A DNA stretch of 64,000 nucleotides from Hirudinaria manillensis. Taxonomy: Eukaryota; Annelida; Clitellata; Hirudinida; Hirudinidae. The position numbers and the translations under genes were made by a program. Shown piece by piece: positions 1-11,440 of this stretch (positions are counted from its first letter, which is position 1; the number at the start of each line of letters is the position of its first letter). The stretch spans positions 2,593,501-2,657,500 of the forward strand of contig CM067528.1 in the NCBI GenBank assembly GCA_034509925.1, in the 5' to 3' direction. The notes under the pieces were generated by a model. It was not told the DNA's origin. It made no database searches and saw only the letters and a list, made by a program, of their open reading frames with translations.

Positions 1-97
1 TTGCATATGCAAAACGAACCAAGGGAGCTGACTTAGCATGCAATTATAAGCTAATTAAAAATTCAGATTTCAGGTGAAACGTGAAGCAATCAAATCA

Positions 98-895
98 TTA
101 CACAGAACTCTTTCGACTCGCAACAATGAGTTCACAACTCATAAATCCGTATCCGTCATGGGAGACTTTCCTCAAGGCTCTTTCCATTTCTTCATGGTCA
201 ACGACTTCCTTGTGGCTATAGTGCGTTATGAAGTAAAGGTCTTTGTCATATTCTTTCATATCAATTCTAACCGTGTACGGTACAATTTTATCAAAAGTGA
301 CAGATATATCGTTCAATTCTCCTCTTATTAGGGTGGTGTCTTGAAACGGCCTCATTTTATCGGCAAGTACCCGATGACAGTTGTACATGACGTAGTCCTT
401 AGAAGGATTAAGGACAACGAGTTTACCTTTGCTTGGTTTGAGCCAAAAATCAAAACAAAGTCCGAAAAATTCCCGACGATCAACGGAATTCAAGAATAGA
501 AGACTGTGAAACGATGCCACGACGTCCAATTTGTTCTGAAACTTTTCGCTAACTTCGTCTTTCATAAATTCTTCGATCGACATTTCGTAAATTTCAAATT
601 CAACTTTATCGCCGAAACAGTTCTTCAAATTTGGCACCAGTTCCTCAAGGCTGTCGTGGTCTTTATCGACAATGATTAACTTCTTCAAATTGGTAAAATA
701 TTGGAAGAACTCGATGTCGTACTGTCCATATCCTGTGCCAACAGAGAGGGCTATTTCACAGTCTTTGGCAAAGCTTTCATTTGTGGCCACTTCTTTTAAA
801 ATGGGCCTCAAAACTTCAAATTCATCGTGCCGTTGACGAAATTTTTTCAAAGTTTCCGGATAGGCTTGTGAGTACGGATCAGGTTGGGATGACAT
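98..895 (-). CDS. HNMT-like SAM-dependent methyltransferase, copy 1 (divergent)
   Basis: This intronless 265-aa frame encodes a predicted cytosolic class I methyltransferase that would transfer a methyl group from S-adenosylmethionine to an unknown small molecule. The SAM-binding glycine loop is SVGTGYGQ (residues 51-58). The acidic residue ending strand 2 lies in IIVDKD (about 74-79), with Asp where the other copies have Glu. The strand-4 block DVVASFHSLLFL corresponds to the HNMT segment that contains the histamine-contacting Gln, but His stands in the aligned place. It is the most diverged copy: it lacks the EDFMNENRNLSS block shared by the minus-strand siblings and has EEFMKDEVSEKF instead. 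The first in-frame Met, followed by a YPETLKKFRQR helix as in the siblings, is taken as the start. The methyltransferase call is firm; the substrate is unknown. Confidence 0.8.
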   Translation of the reverse strand: MSSQPDPYSQAYPETLKKFRQRHDEFEVLRPILKEVATNESFAKDCEIALSVGTGYGQYDIEFFQYFTNLKKLIIVDKDHDSLEELVPNLKNCFGDKVEFEIYEMSIEEFMKDEVSEKFQNKLDVVASFHSLLFLNSVDRREFFGLCFDFWLKPSKGKLVVLNPSKDYVMYNCHRVLADKMRPFQDTTLIRGELNDISVTFDKIVPYTVRIDMKEYDKDLYFITHYSHKEVVDHEEMERALRKVSHDGYGFMSCELIVASRKSSV

Positions 896-2445
896 GCTGC
901 CAGTTCTCAGTTCTCAGTTCTGGAAAATCAAATTCTCTTTGAACGCAGTACTGAAAAATAAAACAACAAGATTCATTTCCAAACAACAATTTATAGAGAA
1001 GTTAACATGGCAAGGATGACCTTTTGATCTCTTAAAAATGCTTATGCACTTTGCCAATTCGTACGGTTTAAGTCTGCACTTAAAAAATCTCTTAAGCCGA
1101 GATTTGACCTTTGAACTGTTTATTATATAACCTTTTTATGGTTAAAAAAAATGACATCTGCCTGAACTCCAACTTAAAACTAGGTTAAAAAAATGTTAAA
1201 AACAATTCAAATGTTTTTATTTTCTTGATTTTTAAAGCTAATTGCTTCTCTAAGACAGACGAAGTATGCGCCCTTTGGTCGCCCGCAATTCACCATTAAC
1301 TTAAAGTATTACATAAAAGGCATTTTAAATTATTCACTATGAAATCTATTGCGATAATTTAAGAAAATTGCTTCGAATATTTGTGTGAATATTCTTTCAG
1401 GTATTTATCTAAAAAAAATTGATTTTTTTTAAATTTAAATTTTATTTTTTTACATTTGATTTACACAAATTTGAAGTTCAACAATTGACAAACCACATCC
1501 GAACTTCTGGACGATGTCTGGTCAAAGTCTGTCAAAACCATCTTCAATAGCCTCTTGTTTTCGAAGAAATAGTTTTAAAAATATTTTTATCTTGCTGATG
1601 CCTTTGACCTATGTGTAAGCTTTTTATGTTCTTCCTTACGTGCTGATATTTTACTAAAAAAATATTTTTTCTTTTTAATATAAGATAAATGACGAAATAT
1701 TTTTGAAATTAAGCTAAATTTTAAAGTAATGTTTATGCAATTATATATCGGGATATCTTACTAAGAGTGATTTCCTGATTTATGTCTTCATTTCTTTAAT
1801 TCAAAGGAAACACTGTGTTGAGATTCAATTATATTTTATTTGTAACATCAATAAGTTGGATTCTGAGATTACAGACGGCTGAAAAATTACTGTAAATCGG
1901 ACTAATTATTATTAAAAGTATCTATGGCTTTTTGAAATAAAATATAATTTAAGAGTCGACTTTTATTAATTCGAAAATTGGTATCTTTCACCAAGTCGCA
2001 CAAAATGTTTCCTGTGCTGCGAAAAGTCAAAGCCAGGACTTGATTTTATCTTGGCGTGAAAATAATTTGTCAAAAATCAAAACAAATGTGAATTCTTCGA
2101 AAAAAAAAATCAAAGCAAAGAATATAAAATGCCGAGTAAAGCATTATATCGTTCAACCAATCTCTGCTTTCGTCCCATTTTGTTTCGAATCCAGTAAAAG
2201 TCATTTATGAAATTTAAATTGGCACGTTAGATTGACAGAAACCACCGGGCCGAGTTAAATAAAATAATTTAGTTGCATAAAATAATTTAAACCTATAACG
2301 TGTTAAAATTCTTTAATAAAATTTGGTTAATAAAAAATTCGTTATCTTTTGAAATGGAGGAATAAAAGGCAGTTGATGATAATTAATAAAACGATTAATA
2401 TTTTAAAAATCTTCAAATTAAATTAAACAACTTTCAAGAAGAATT
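896..2445. other. AT-rich intergenic region
   Basis: Apart from the TATA box of copy 1 at its left end, no gene, RNA or mobile element was recognised here. Runs of A and T are common, and short frames are closed quickly by stops on both strands. The promoter of the RING-H2 gene must lie at the right end, but no clear core element was seen. Confidence 0.5.
988..995 (-). promoter_or_regulatory. TATA box of methyltransferase copy 1
   Basis: The minus strand reads TATAAATT, 93 bp upstream of the start codon. The same box is found upstream of most array members. Confidence 0.5.
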
Positions 2446-3045
2446 ATGAGAGTTTATAAATTGAAACGCGCCGAAATTCGTAAGTATAATTCGTTGTTAC
2501 AAAACAAACATTAATAAAAATGATAAAATTTATTTATCATTTATCTGCGAGCAGCGTGAAGGAGTGAAATAAATCACCGAAAATGCTAAATGCATAAATA
2601 AATAAATAAAATAATAAAACATTAAATTAATTAATTAACATGCATTTTTCTCTTCCAGGTTCTTTGTCAGGCGTCTGTCCAATTTGTATCGACGAATTCA
2701 AATGCGAGGAAAAAGTTTGCGAACTTCCCTGTCAACACGTGTTTCATCTTTCTTGCATTGCGCAGTGGTCACAAAGGGTTGGTTTTTTGAACGAGTTTCG
2801 TTGAAATTAAAATCTTTTAGTTGCTAATTTGTTTAATTTTAAATGATTTATAGGCAGATACTTGTCCGACATGCAGAATACCCGTGGAGTTCAAGATTTC
2901 AGAATTGAAAAAACTCCCGGAAAGACGAAAGAATTCTATTCAAGGTATATCAAATATATACCATAAACATCCAAGAGTTGGTGGTATTGGAATTATTCTC
3001 GATGTTTTGTTTGATTGCGTTGAACGTTTGCTACGAAAACCCTGA
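2446..3045 (+). CDS. Small RING-H2 E3 ubiquitin ligase, three exons
   Basis: Exons are 2446-2479, 2659-2777 and 2854-3045, joined by GT-AG introns of 179 and 76 bp. Splice phases agree: codon CGT is split across intron 1, and intron 2 is phase 0. The predicted protein is 114 aa. After a short basic start (MRVYKLKRAEI) comes a C3H2C3 RING-H2 finger: CPIC, then CQHVFH, LSC, a Trp and CPTC. Such fingers bind two zinc ions and recruit E2 enzymes, so a ubiquitin ligase role is inferred. The C-terminus has a basic KKLPERRK stretch and a hydrophobic tail (GGIGIILDVLF) that could touch membranes. The donor of exon 2 (GTTGGT) is weak. The gene lies between methyltransferase copies 1 and 2 on the opposite strand. 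The exact family is not recognised. Confidence 0.82.
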
Positions 3046-3709
3046 GATGTTATGAACTTAGTTTCCCTGTCCAGTCTTTCATTTGAACAAATGAAAACAA
3101 TTTCGTTTGGCAGAAAAATAAATTTATGTTTATACAAATGTTTTAAAGTATGTGCTTGGTATTATGAACGACCAATGTTTGGCTTAGACCAGATTTAAAT
3201 GATATTTGCTTTGCAATTCATTCAATAAAATCTTCTCATTCTTAAATATCTGTTATTACGAATTGAATAGTCTGATAAGCGATATCAAGTCCTTTGTTGC
3301 ATATATCAAAACAGCCAAACATATTTGCAAAACATAACCAAGAAGATAAGTGATGATCACGAGTGCAAATAATCTCTCCTATCTTCTTAAGTTCTGAATG
3401 TGGAAATATTATGTTTATTAAATAAAAGGAAAACATCCATCATATTCAGGATCCTTTCTGATGATCATCTTCAATGGCAATTCTAAAATTTAAAAAAAAG
3501 ATTTAAAATTGCCAGGATTGTATCGCTTCTATTTAATTATTATTATAATTAAAATTGTTGAACGCAGTTATAATATCCACTATACATATGATATAATATT
3601 TTGCACATAAATATGTAATTTATGTATAATTTATATTAACTGGTAAAATATACGCAATATAATTAATTTAAAATGGACCAACCACTGTACAATCAATTCA
3701 TTCATTAAT
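3046..3709. other. Intergenic region between RING-H2 and methyltransferase copy 2
   Basis: This holds the 3' UTR and poly(A) signal of the RING-H2 gene and, at the right, the 3' flank of copy 2. No other feature was recognised. Confidence 0.5.
3224..3229 (+). terminator. Polyadenylation signal of the RING-H2 gene
   Basis: AATAAA lies 179 bp after the RING-H2 stop codon on the same strand. Confidence 0.5.
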
Positions 3710-4516
3710 TCAGAATCTAAATATGCAACTGACCAATATCGAATTCCTCTTTTGTACGACAAAAAGTTTACAAACACCTCGTCCCATGCCGTCGGGGCAT
3801 ACCTCCTCCAAGGCCTTTCTGATCTTTTCTTCCGTGATATCACGATTGATGGCATTCATCATGCCGTACAAGCCAATGTTTGACTTTGTGAAATCAAATG
3901 TGTAGTTATAAGTCTTTTCGATAATAACGTCCAGTCGTAACTCCTTTATTTCATTCTTCATTCTCTCTGCATCTGGAAATGAATCCATTTCCTCGGTGGC
4001 TTTGTTGAAGACAGTTACGAAAATGTTTTTCTTCGAAGGATTAGAAGTGATAAGCATTCCTTTGTTTGGTTCCAACCATTGGTCAAAGCACAACTTGATT
4101 AGATCTTGGCGAGTTTCTGGAGTTAAAAAATGGAGAACATAAAAGGCCAGAACCAAGTCTATTTTTGATGAAAGATTTCTATTTTCATTCATAAAGTCTT
4201 CGATCCTTGCTTCGTGGTATTCGATTTCAATTTTATCTCCGAAAGCATTTTCCATGTTGACTTTCAACTCTCTCAGGCAGTTTGGATCTTTTTCTACGAC
4301 AATCAACTTGTGGAGGTTTGGAAGACAGCATTTGATAAATTCAATTTCAAGCTCTCCATAACCTGTTCCAATGGACATACAAGTCCTGACAAATTGGAGA
4401 GATTGCAACTCATTTGATATTTGACTGTTAGCAGATCCAAATGTTTCTACATGATTCGATGTCAGACGAAAATGTTTGAGCGCCTCCGGATAACTATAAT
4501 TCACTTCTGTATTCAT
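3710..4516 (-). CDS. HNMT-like SAM-dependent methyltransferase, copy 2
   Basis: A 268-aa intronless frame. The SAM loop is SIGTGYGE (48-55) and the strand-2 acidic residue lies in VVEKDP (73-78). The array block ARIEDFMNENRNLSS follows, then the strand-4 block DLVLAFYVLHFLTPE. The N-terminal helix SYPEALKHFR resembles copies 9 and 10 more than copies 4-8, and its 5' UTR resembles that of copy 9, so copies 2 and 9 form one subgroup. The C-terminus runs past the usual VVQKRN end by about nine residues (ILVSCIFRF), a tail related to that of copies 5 and 8. A small-molecule methyltransferase is inferred from the HNMT resemblance; the substrate is unknown. Confidence 0.85.
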   Translation of the reverse strand: MNTEVNYSYPEALKHFRLTSNHVETFGSANSQISNELQSLQFVRTCMSIGTGYGELEIEFIKCCLPNLHKLIVVEKDPNCLRELKVNMENAFGDKIEIEYHEARIEDFMNENRNLSSKIDLVLAFYVLHFLTPETRQDLIKLCFDQWLEPNKGMLITSNPSKKNIFVTVFNKATEEMDSFPDAERMKNEIKELRLDVIIEKTYNYTFDFTKSNIGLYGMMNAINRDITEEKIRKALEEVCPDGMGRGVCKLFVVQKRNSILVSCIFRF

Positions 4517-4573
4517 TTTGAAAACCTTTTAGAAATTACAATCCGTTGAAATTGCTCCAATTGCAGATCTTCA

Positions 4574-4581
4574 TATTTATA
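4574..4581 (-). promoter_or_regulatory. TATA box of methyltransferase copy 2
   Basis: The minus strand reads TATAAATA, 58 bp upstream of the start codon. It matches the box before copy 9 in sequence and spacing. Confidence 0.6.
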
Positions 4582-4929
4582 CGGATAGGGTGAACGACTG
4601 TTTATCTCTACCGTGGAATTGGACTATGATTCTTAATTTTTTTTAAACTCGTCGAATGTTTTGAAACAAATTCCGACGACATAAAAACAAACAGTTAAAT
4701 AAACGTGGTCAATAATCACGTCTGACAGTTCTTAGAAAATACCGTCGCTTGTAACAAGTAAGGATGCTGGGAAATATAAATATTATTTAGGCTTTAAAAT
4801 TATAACTATGCTTGTCATCACATTAAATCAGGTGATTTTTATTGACATAATTTAATGTAAATTACAACCTAATGATTAAATATACCTTATTTTTCAAAAT
4901 AATTATTTTCAGCAATCAACAAGAATAGC

Positions 4930-4930
<1 letters not shown>

Positions 4931-5021
<91 letters not shown>
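4931..5021. repeat. (AAT)n microsatellite, about 30 units
   Basis: An uninterrupted trinucleotide run about 415 bp upstream of copy 2. Reading frames through it (poly-Ile, poly-Tyr) are artefacts. Confidence 0.95.
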
Positions 5022-5024
<3 letters not shown>

Positions 5025-6212
5025 GTTGCTCGATCATAATATAATATAGTGTTACTTGTACAAAATATATTATCATGACATATGATAATAACATACAATG
5101 TAATTGTAGTAATATATATTTACCTTATTATTTTTCTTTTTTAATGAGTTTCTTCAAATCAAAGAGAAAAATAAAAATTACCTACAAATTCACTGAGAAG
5201 GTAACAAATAAATTTATATTTTATATTAATTTGAATAAACATTTCATAATTAAACAATTGTTTATTTGCATCATAGCATTTATTTGTAAAACATTTTTAA
5301 TCATATAAAATCAATCATTATTACTAATAAATATAAATATAATAAATATATTTAGTTCATAATATAACAAATTTAAAAATTTATTTTTTATTTTTTTACG
5401 GCAGCTGTTGAACTTTGTTTTTCTCAAAGTTCATCGACCATTGACCTATTTTTTTGCACCCCGATAAAAAGATTTTAATTAAATTTATTTCTTATTCGAA
5501 TTATGGCATAGCTGCATATATACATATAATAATATTATTATTATTATTACTATACATATTATATTATAATAATTTTTATAATATTGGTAAATATATTTTG
5601 AACGTTAAGCAATATATCTATTAATCTTTTTTTAATTAGGAAACGATTTTAAAATCAGAGATAGATTTTCGTAAATTTTGTATTAAGAGGTGCTATTTCT
5701 TAGCACTATTTAACACCCTTCGGTTTTATAAACTCCTAAGTAAAATTATGAAAGAAAATGTAATCTTAATTATTTTTGAAATTACAACAATGCATCTGAG
5801 TTTAAAGTAAATATAAAATTATTTATATAACTCTTTTATTCATTAATTAATGTAATAAATATGATAGATTGAATTTTAAAATTGAGCAAGTATTATCCTA
5901 AAGCCTAGGTTTATGTGAATTTATTTTTTCCTTCCAATCACATTTTTATTTTACTTGTAAAAACTGAACTTAAGGATGATTTGCAGAGCAGGCAGGGTGG
6001 ACCCTGTAAGCATTTGTCAGTATTCGTATAAAAGAAAGTCTCAACTCTATCTTTGTTTACGGCCTCAAGTAACACTTTAGTTATGCACTGCAATGACTGA
6101 GATTCCCTATGGAATTATCCTGCAATAATTATCATAAATATTGTTGACGTTGGGAAGCGTGGTCTCAAAGCCAATTAGTATTCAATTTGAATTTTATACT
6201 CGAATGAATTTA
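5022..6212. other. AT-rich intergenic region
   Basis: Nothing recognisable apart from short AT-rich palindromic stretches around 5520-5580. It ends where the methyltransferase fragment at 6213 begins. Confidence 0.5.
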
Positions 6213-6340
6213 GCGTGTTGAATCTCAATCCATTTCAGACACTTTGGATCTTTCTAAGACAATCAAAGTCTTGAGTATTGGAAGGCAGTACTTGATAAAC
6301 ACAATATGAAATTCTCCGTATGCAGTTTCAATTGATGCAC
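6213..6340 (-). pseudogene. Methyltransferase fragment (copy 3, decayed)
   Basis: About 128 bp on the minus strand aligns by eye with the part of intact copies that encodes the SAM loop through the VVEKDP and LRELKVNM blocks. Frameshifts and substitutions destroy the frame. A matching decayed segment lies at about 10783-10860, followed by the same flanking sequence, which places this fragment at the left edge of the duplicated module. Confidence 0.65.
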
Positions 6341-6567
6341 ATTGCAAACACATTTTTATTAAAAGATTTATTTATTTCAAATTCGGGAAAAAAGTAATAT
6401 TTTAAATTTTTTCAATTTTGTAACAGATACCGTAACAACATTAGAAAGTTATTCACTCTTGTTTCCATTTATTATTTGTTCTGAAAAAGCTGAACAATAA
6501 AAATAAAATGTAAAACTAAATATAAAATGTTTATGCCATAGGAGCAAAATGAGAAACCAAAATATGA

Positions 6568-6600
6568 TTATTTCTGTGCCTTCTGAACAATGCAGTATGT
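6568..6600 (-). pseudogene. C-terminal relic of a methyltransferase
   Basis: The minus strand reads TYCIVQKAQK and a stop, resembling the LFVVQKKK end of intact copies. It stands alone about 320 bp downstream of copy 4, with no adjoining coding sequence. A T-rich stretch ending in TAG lies just upstream on the coding strand. It has an equivalent at 11086-11118. Confidence 0.35.
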
Positions 6601-6923
6601 GATAAATCTTTTTCTTCACTATTAAATATAAAAATTAATTAAAAATAAAGCAAAAATAAAAATTAAATTAATTTATGAAATTATGTATAAAATATAACAT
6701 CTACATACTGGTTAAATCAATTAAAATATCACTAATCATTATTGTGATTGGATGGTGCATGACAACATCAATGTAATTCTTATTTCGTTTATAAATAGTA
6801 TAAATAATAAATAATATAATAATTATCATTCATAAGACAGATTGAATCAAACCTATATTTATACTGCATTTACAAAATATAATGAATTCAATATCTAAAT
6901 GCAAATAAACTAACTAACGTAAT

Positions 6924-7697
6924 TTATTTCTTCTTTTGAACGACAAAAAGTTGATGATGGCCCTGACTATTACCATCAGGACATAGTTCCTCGAAGGCCT
7001 CTCTGATTTTTTCTTCTGAGATGTCACGGTCGACAGCTCTCATCATACCATATAAATCTTTGTCATACTCTCTGATGTCCATTGTATATCTAAATGTCTT
7101 CTCAACAATAAGATTCAGGCCTAAATCCATCATTTCATTCTTCATCTTCTCTGTGTCTTGAAATTCCATTTTCTCGCTGACGTTGTTATAGACAGTTACA
7201 AAGTCGTTTTGCTTTCCTGGACTGGCAAGGATCATAATTCCTTTGTCGCTTTCGAGCCATTGGTCAAAGCACAGCTTAAGCAGATCTTTTCGATTTTCTG
7301 GAGTCAAAAAGTAGAGAACGTATAAGGCAAGAATCAAATCTACTTTTGATGAAAGATTTCTGTTCTCATTCATGAAATCTTCAATCCTTGCTTCATGGTA
7401 TTCGATTTCAATTTCATCACCGAAAGCCTTTTCCATGTTGACCTTCAACTCTCTCATGCAATTTGGATCTCTCTCTACGACTATTAACTTCTCGAGCCTG
7501 GGAAGGCAGCGCTTGATAAATTTAATTTCGCTACCCCCGAATCCAGTTCCAATGGACAAACAGGTCTTGACAAATTGGAGAGATTTGACTTCATTCGACA
7601 GTTGATGGTCAATTTCTTCAAGTACTTCTGGAATATTGCATCTTTTTAGGAATCTTTTGAACGCCTTTGGATAGGTCAAAATTTCCTGTTCATTCAT
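6924..7697 (-). CDS. HNMT-like SAM-dependent methyltransferase, copy 4
   Basis: A 257-aa intronless frame beginning MNEQEILTYPKAFKRF. The SAM loop is SIGTGFGG (48-55) and the acidic strand-2 residue lies in VVERDP (73-78). The shared ARIEDFMNENRNLSS block precedes DLILALYVLYFLTPE. The aligned position of the HNMT histamine-binding Gln is Tyr. It ends in VVQKKK without the extra tail of copies 2, 5 and 8. Its closest relative is copy 7 (11441-12214): coding sequence, TATA box and several hundred bases of both flanks match, so the two are products of one segmental duplication. The substrate is unknown. Confidence 0.86.
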   Translation of the reverse strand: MNEQEILTYPKAFKRFLKRCNIPEVLEEIDHQLSNEVKSLQFVKTCLSIGTGFGGSEIKFIKRCLPRLEKLIVVERDPNCMRELKVNMEKAFGDEIEIEYHEARIEDFMNENRNLSSKVDLILALYVLYFLTPENRKDLLKLCFDQWLESDKGIMILASPGKQNDFVTVYNNVSEKMEFQDTEKMKNEMMDLGLNLIVEKTFRYTMDIREYDKDLYGMMRAVDRDISEEKIREAFEELCPDGNSQGHHQLFVVQKKK

Positions 7698-7750
7698 CTG
7701 TAAAACGGTTTTGAAGTCCTTTGAGTAACAAATGGTGTTTGTTTGTTACA

Positions 7751-7758
7751 AATTTATA
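7751..7758 (-). promoter_or_regulatory. TATA box of methyltransferase copy 4
   Basis: The minus strand reads TATAAATT, 54 bp upstream of the start codon, at the same spacing as in duplicate copy 7. Confidence 0.6.
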
Positions 7759-7965
7759 GCAGTGAAAATGAACGACGACCCCAAATATTTCTTATTCTAA
7801 TTAAAAGAAAAATTAAATAAAAAATAAGGTGCTTGTAAGAGAGGCGTGGCTAACTAACCACAAAGTCCAAAGTTGTTTTGTACTGCTGTTATTAATTACA
7901 CTATTTAACAAATTTTTATTTTTGATTTATCCTTCCCTTAATAAGGGACTCTTCAGTTTGATGTT

Positions 7966-9032
<1,067 letters not shown>

Positions 9033-9833
9033 CTAAATTAAACAACTGACCAAAAGCGGATTCGTTTTCTGCACGACCAAAATTTGACAAACACTTTTGC
9101 CCTTGCCATCGGGGCACACTTCCTTCAAAGCCATTCTGATCTTTTCTTCTGAGATACCACAGTTGAAAGCCACCATCATACCATATAAGTCCGTATCATA
9201 CCTTTCTAAGTCAATTGTAAACTTGTAAGACTTTTCATTAATAATATCAAGGTCCAAATCTTTTATTTCATTCTTTAGCATCTCCGCATCTTGAAATGAT
9301 TCCATTTTCTCGGTGGCTTTATTATGCACAGTTACAAAATCATTATTCTTCGAAGGACTAGAGAAGGTAAGCATTCCTTTGTCTGGTTCTAGCCATTGAT
9401 CAAAACACAAATTGATTAGGTCCTTGCGAATTTTTGGAGTTAAAAAATGGAGAACATAAAAGGCAAGAATCAAGTCTACTTTTGATGAAAGGTTTCTGTT
9501 TTCATTCATAAAGTCTTCGATCCTTGCTTCATGGCATTCGATTTCAATTTTATCTCCGAACGCATTTTTCATGTTGACCTTCAAATCTCTCAAACAACTC
9601 GAATCTTTCTCGACGGCTATTAACTTTTCGAGGTTGGGAAGGCAGCATTTGATGAATGTGATATCGTTAGCTCCTAATCCAGTTCCAATGGAGAGACAGG
9701 TCTTGACAAATTGGAGAGATTTCACTTCATGCGACAGTTGATTGTAAACATTTTCGCTTACTTCTGCATCATCGCATCTTCCAAGAAACTTTCTGTACAC
9801 CTCTGAATAAGTTAAACTTGCTTTTTCGTTCAT
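9033..9833 (-). CDS. HNMT-like SAM-dependent methyltransferase, copy 5
   Basis: A 266-aa intronless protein starting at MNEKASLTYSEVYRKF. The frame is open for 21 further codons upstream, but those residues have no counterpart in the siblings. The SAM loop is SIGTGLGA (48-55), followed by VEKDSS, the shared ARIEDFMNENRNLSS block and DLILAFYVLHFLTPK. It ends in VVQKTNPLLVSCLI, an extended tail shared with copy 8 and the broken copy 6. Copy 8 (12689-13501) is its duplicate partner. The TATA element has drifted. The substrate is unknown. Confidence 0.85.
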   Translation of the reverse strand: MNEKASLTYSEVYRKFLGRCDDAEVSENVYNQLSHEVKSLQFVKTCLSIGTGLGANDITFIKCCLPNLEKLIAVEKDSSCLRDLKVNMKNAFGDKIEIECHEARIEDFMNENRNLSSKVDLILAFYVLHFLTPKIRKDLINLCFDQWLEPDKGMLTFSSPSKNNDFVTVHNKATEKMESFQDAEMLKNEIKDLDLDIINEKSYKFTIDLERYDTDLYGMMVAFNCGISEEKIRMALKEVCPDGKGKSVCQILVVQKTNPLLVSCLI

Positions 9834-9903
9834 TATTAAAATTAATTTGAAACTTTGTATTGGCGAAAGTTCTTTATTTCGCATATAAGAAAACAAGAGA
9901 CAA

Positions 9904-9912
9904 CTTTTTATG
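9904..9912 (-). promoter_or_regulatory. Degenerate TATA element of methyltransferase copy 5
   Basis: The minus strand reads CATAAAAAG, 71 bp upstream of the start, where partner copy 8 has TATAAATT. This suggests weaker or altered core promoter function. Confidence 0.3.
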
Positions 9913-10227
9913 TAAGTTTCGAAAAATAAAAATATGAATTTTGAAGTGGGGCGGCATTAAATTAAAAGATCGAGTTCAAAGTTTTCATTTGCAGGGCTGA
10001 TGCAACTGCTATTATTTATTTTTTACATTTATTCCAGGCCATGTAAACTGCCATGCTTTATCGCATCAATCTGTTTAAATGGAGAAGGATTACATCATTT
10101 TTAACAATCTATTAACTATTTTTCAACGGTGTCTTGATAGTAAATCATTTAATTTTTTGACACTCAGTTGCAATGAGAAATACTCTCATAAAAAATTCGA
10201 TAAAACATTTACTTGGTAATGTCTGTG
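9913..10227. other. Intergenic region
   Basis: AT-rich, with no gene. The stretch around 10090-10200 weakly resembles 8450-8600, suggesting shared 3' flanks of related copies. Confidence 0.4.
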
Positions 10228-10860
10228 TTACGAATATTTATGTTTATATTTGTGCCATGAAATAAGCTGAAAAAAAATTTGAAATGAAATTAAACAACTG
10301 ACCAAAAGCGGATTCTTTTTCTGCAGGACAGAATTTTGACAAACAACTTTGCCCTTGCCATCGGGGCACACTTCCTTCAAAGCCATTCTGATCTTTTCTT
10401 CTGAGATACCACAGTTGAAAGCCACGATCATACCGTATATGTCAGCATCGTACCTTTCGAAGTCAATTGTAAAGTTGTAAGTCTCTTCAGTAACAATATC
10501 AAGGTCCAAATCTTTTATTTCAATCTTTAGCATCTCCGCATTTTGAAATGAATCCATTTTCTCGGCAGCCATATTGCATGCAATTATAAAATCGTTATTT
10601 TTCGAAGCATTAGAAACGATAAGCATTCCTTTATCAGGTTCCAACCATTGGCCAAACCACATCTTGAACGATATTTTCGATTTTCTGGAGTCAAAAAGTG
10701 GAGAATGTATAAGGCAAGAATCAAATCTACTCTTGATGAAAGATTTCTGTTCTCATTCATGAAATTTATCGTGTTGAACTTCAACTCATCTCTGACGGTT
10801 TGAGTCTTTCTACGAATATCAACTTCATGAGTTTTGGAAGACAGCACTTAATTGATGTAC
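10228..10860 (-). pseudogene. Broken HNMT-like methyltransferase, copy 6
   Basis: The C-terminal half is open (WFGQWLEPDKGM to VLQKKNPLLVSCL) and closely resembles copies 5 and 8. At about 10662-10680 a small deletion relative to copy 8 shifts the frame. The block MNENRNLSSRVDLILALYIL continues in another frame. Upstream of it (about 10760-10860) the SAM-loop region is shortened, frameshifted and partly missing, ending in sequence that matches the fragment at 6213-6340. No complete SAM site remains, so the gene is inactive as a methyltransferase. Confidence 0.85.
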
Positions 10861-11440
10861 AATGTAAACACATTTTTATTAAAAGATTTTTTTATTTAAA
10901 ATTCACAAAAACGTGATATTTTAAATTTTGTCATTTTTGTACAAGATACGGTAACAACATTAGAAAGTTATTTTTATTGTCTATATTTATTATTTATTAT
11001 GAAAAAGCTGAACAATAAAAATAAAATGTAAACCTAAATATAAAATGTTTATGACATCGGAGAAAAATGAGAAACCGAAATGTAATTACTTCTGTGCCTT
11101 CTGAACAACGCCGTGTGTTATAATTTGTTTTCTTCGCTATTAAAAATAAAAATAAATTAAAAATAAAAATCAAGTTAATTTATAAAATTATGTATAAAAT
11201 ATAACATGTACATACTGGTTAAATCAATTAAAATATCACTAATTGTTATTGTGACTGGATGGTGCATGACAACATCAATGTAATTCTTATTTCGTTTATA
11301 AATAGTATAAATAATTTATAATAATAAATAATATAATAATTTTCATTCATAAGACAGATCATAAGACACCTGTATTTATATTGCATTTGCAAAATATAAT
11401 GGATTCAAAATTTAAATGCAAATAAACTAACTAACGTAAT
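10861..11440. other. Flank duplicated from 6341-6923
   Basis: Close base-by-base similarity to the interval left of copy 4, including a long near-identical stretch from about 11200 to 11330 (compare 6700-6830). It marks the body of the segmental duplication and contains the relic at 11086-11118. Confidence 0.75.
11086..11118 (-). pseudogene. C-terminal relic of a methyltransferase
   Basis: The minus strand reads THGVVQKAQK and a stop. It is the duplicate of the relic at 6568-6600 and lies at the same distance (about 320 bp) downstream of the next gene. Confidence 0.35.

Noticed and set aside
2170-2200. tRNA B-box-like sequence (GTTTCGAATCC)
   Set aside because: No flanking acceptor or anticodon stems could be drawn, so no tRNA is claimed.
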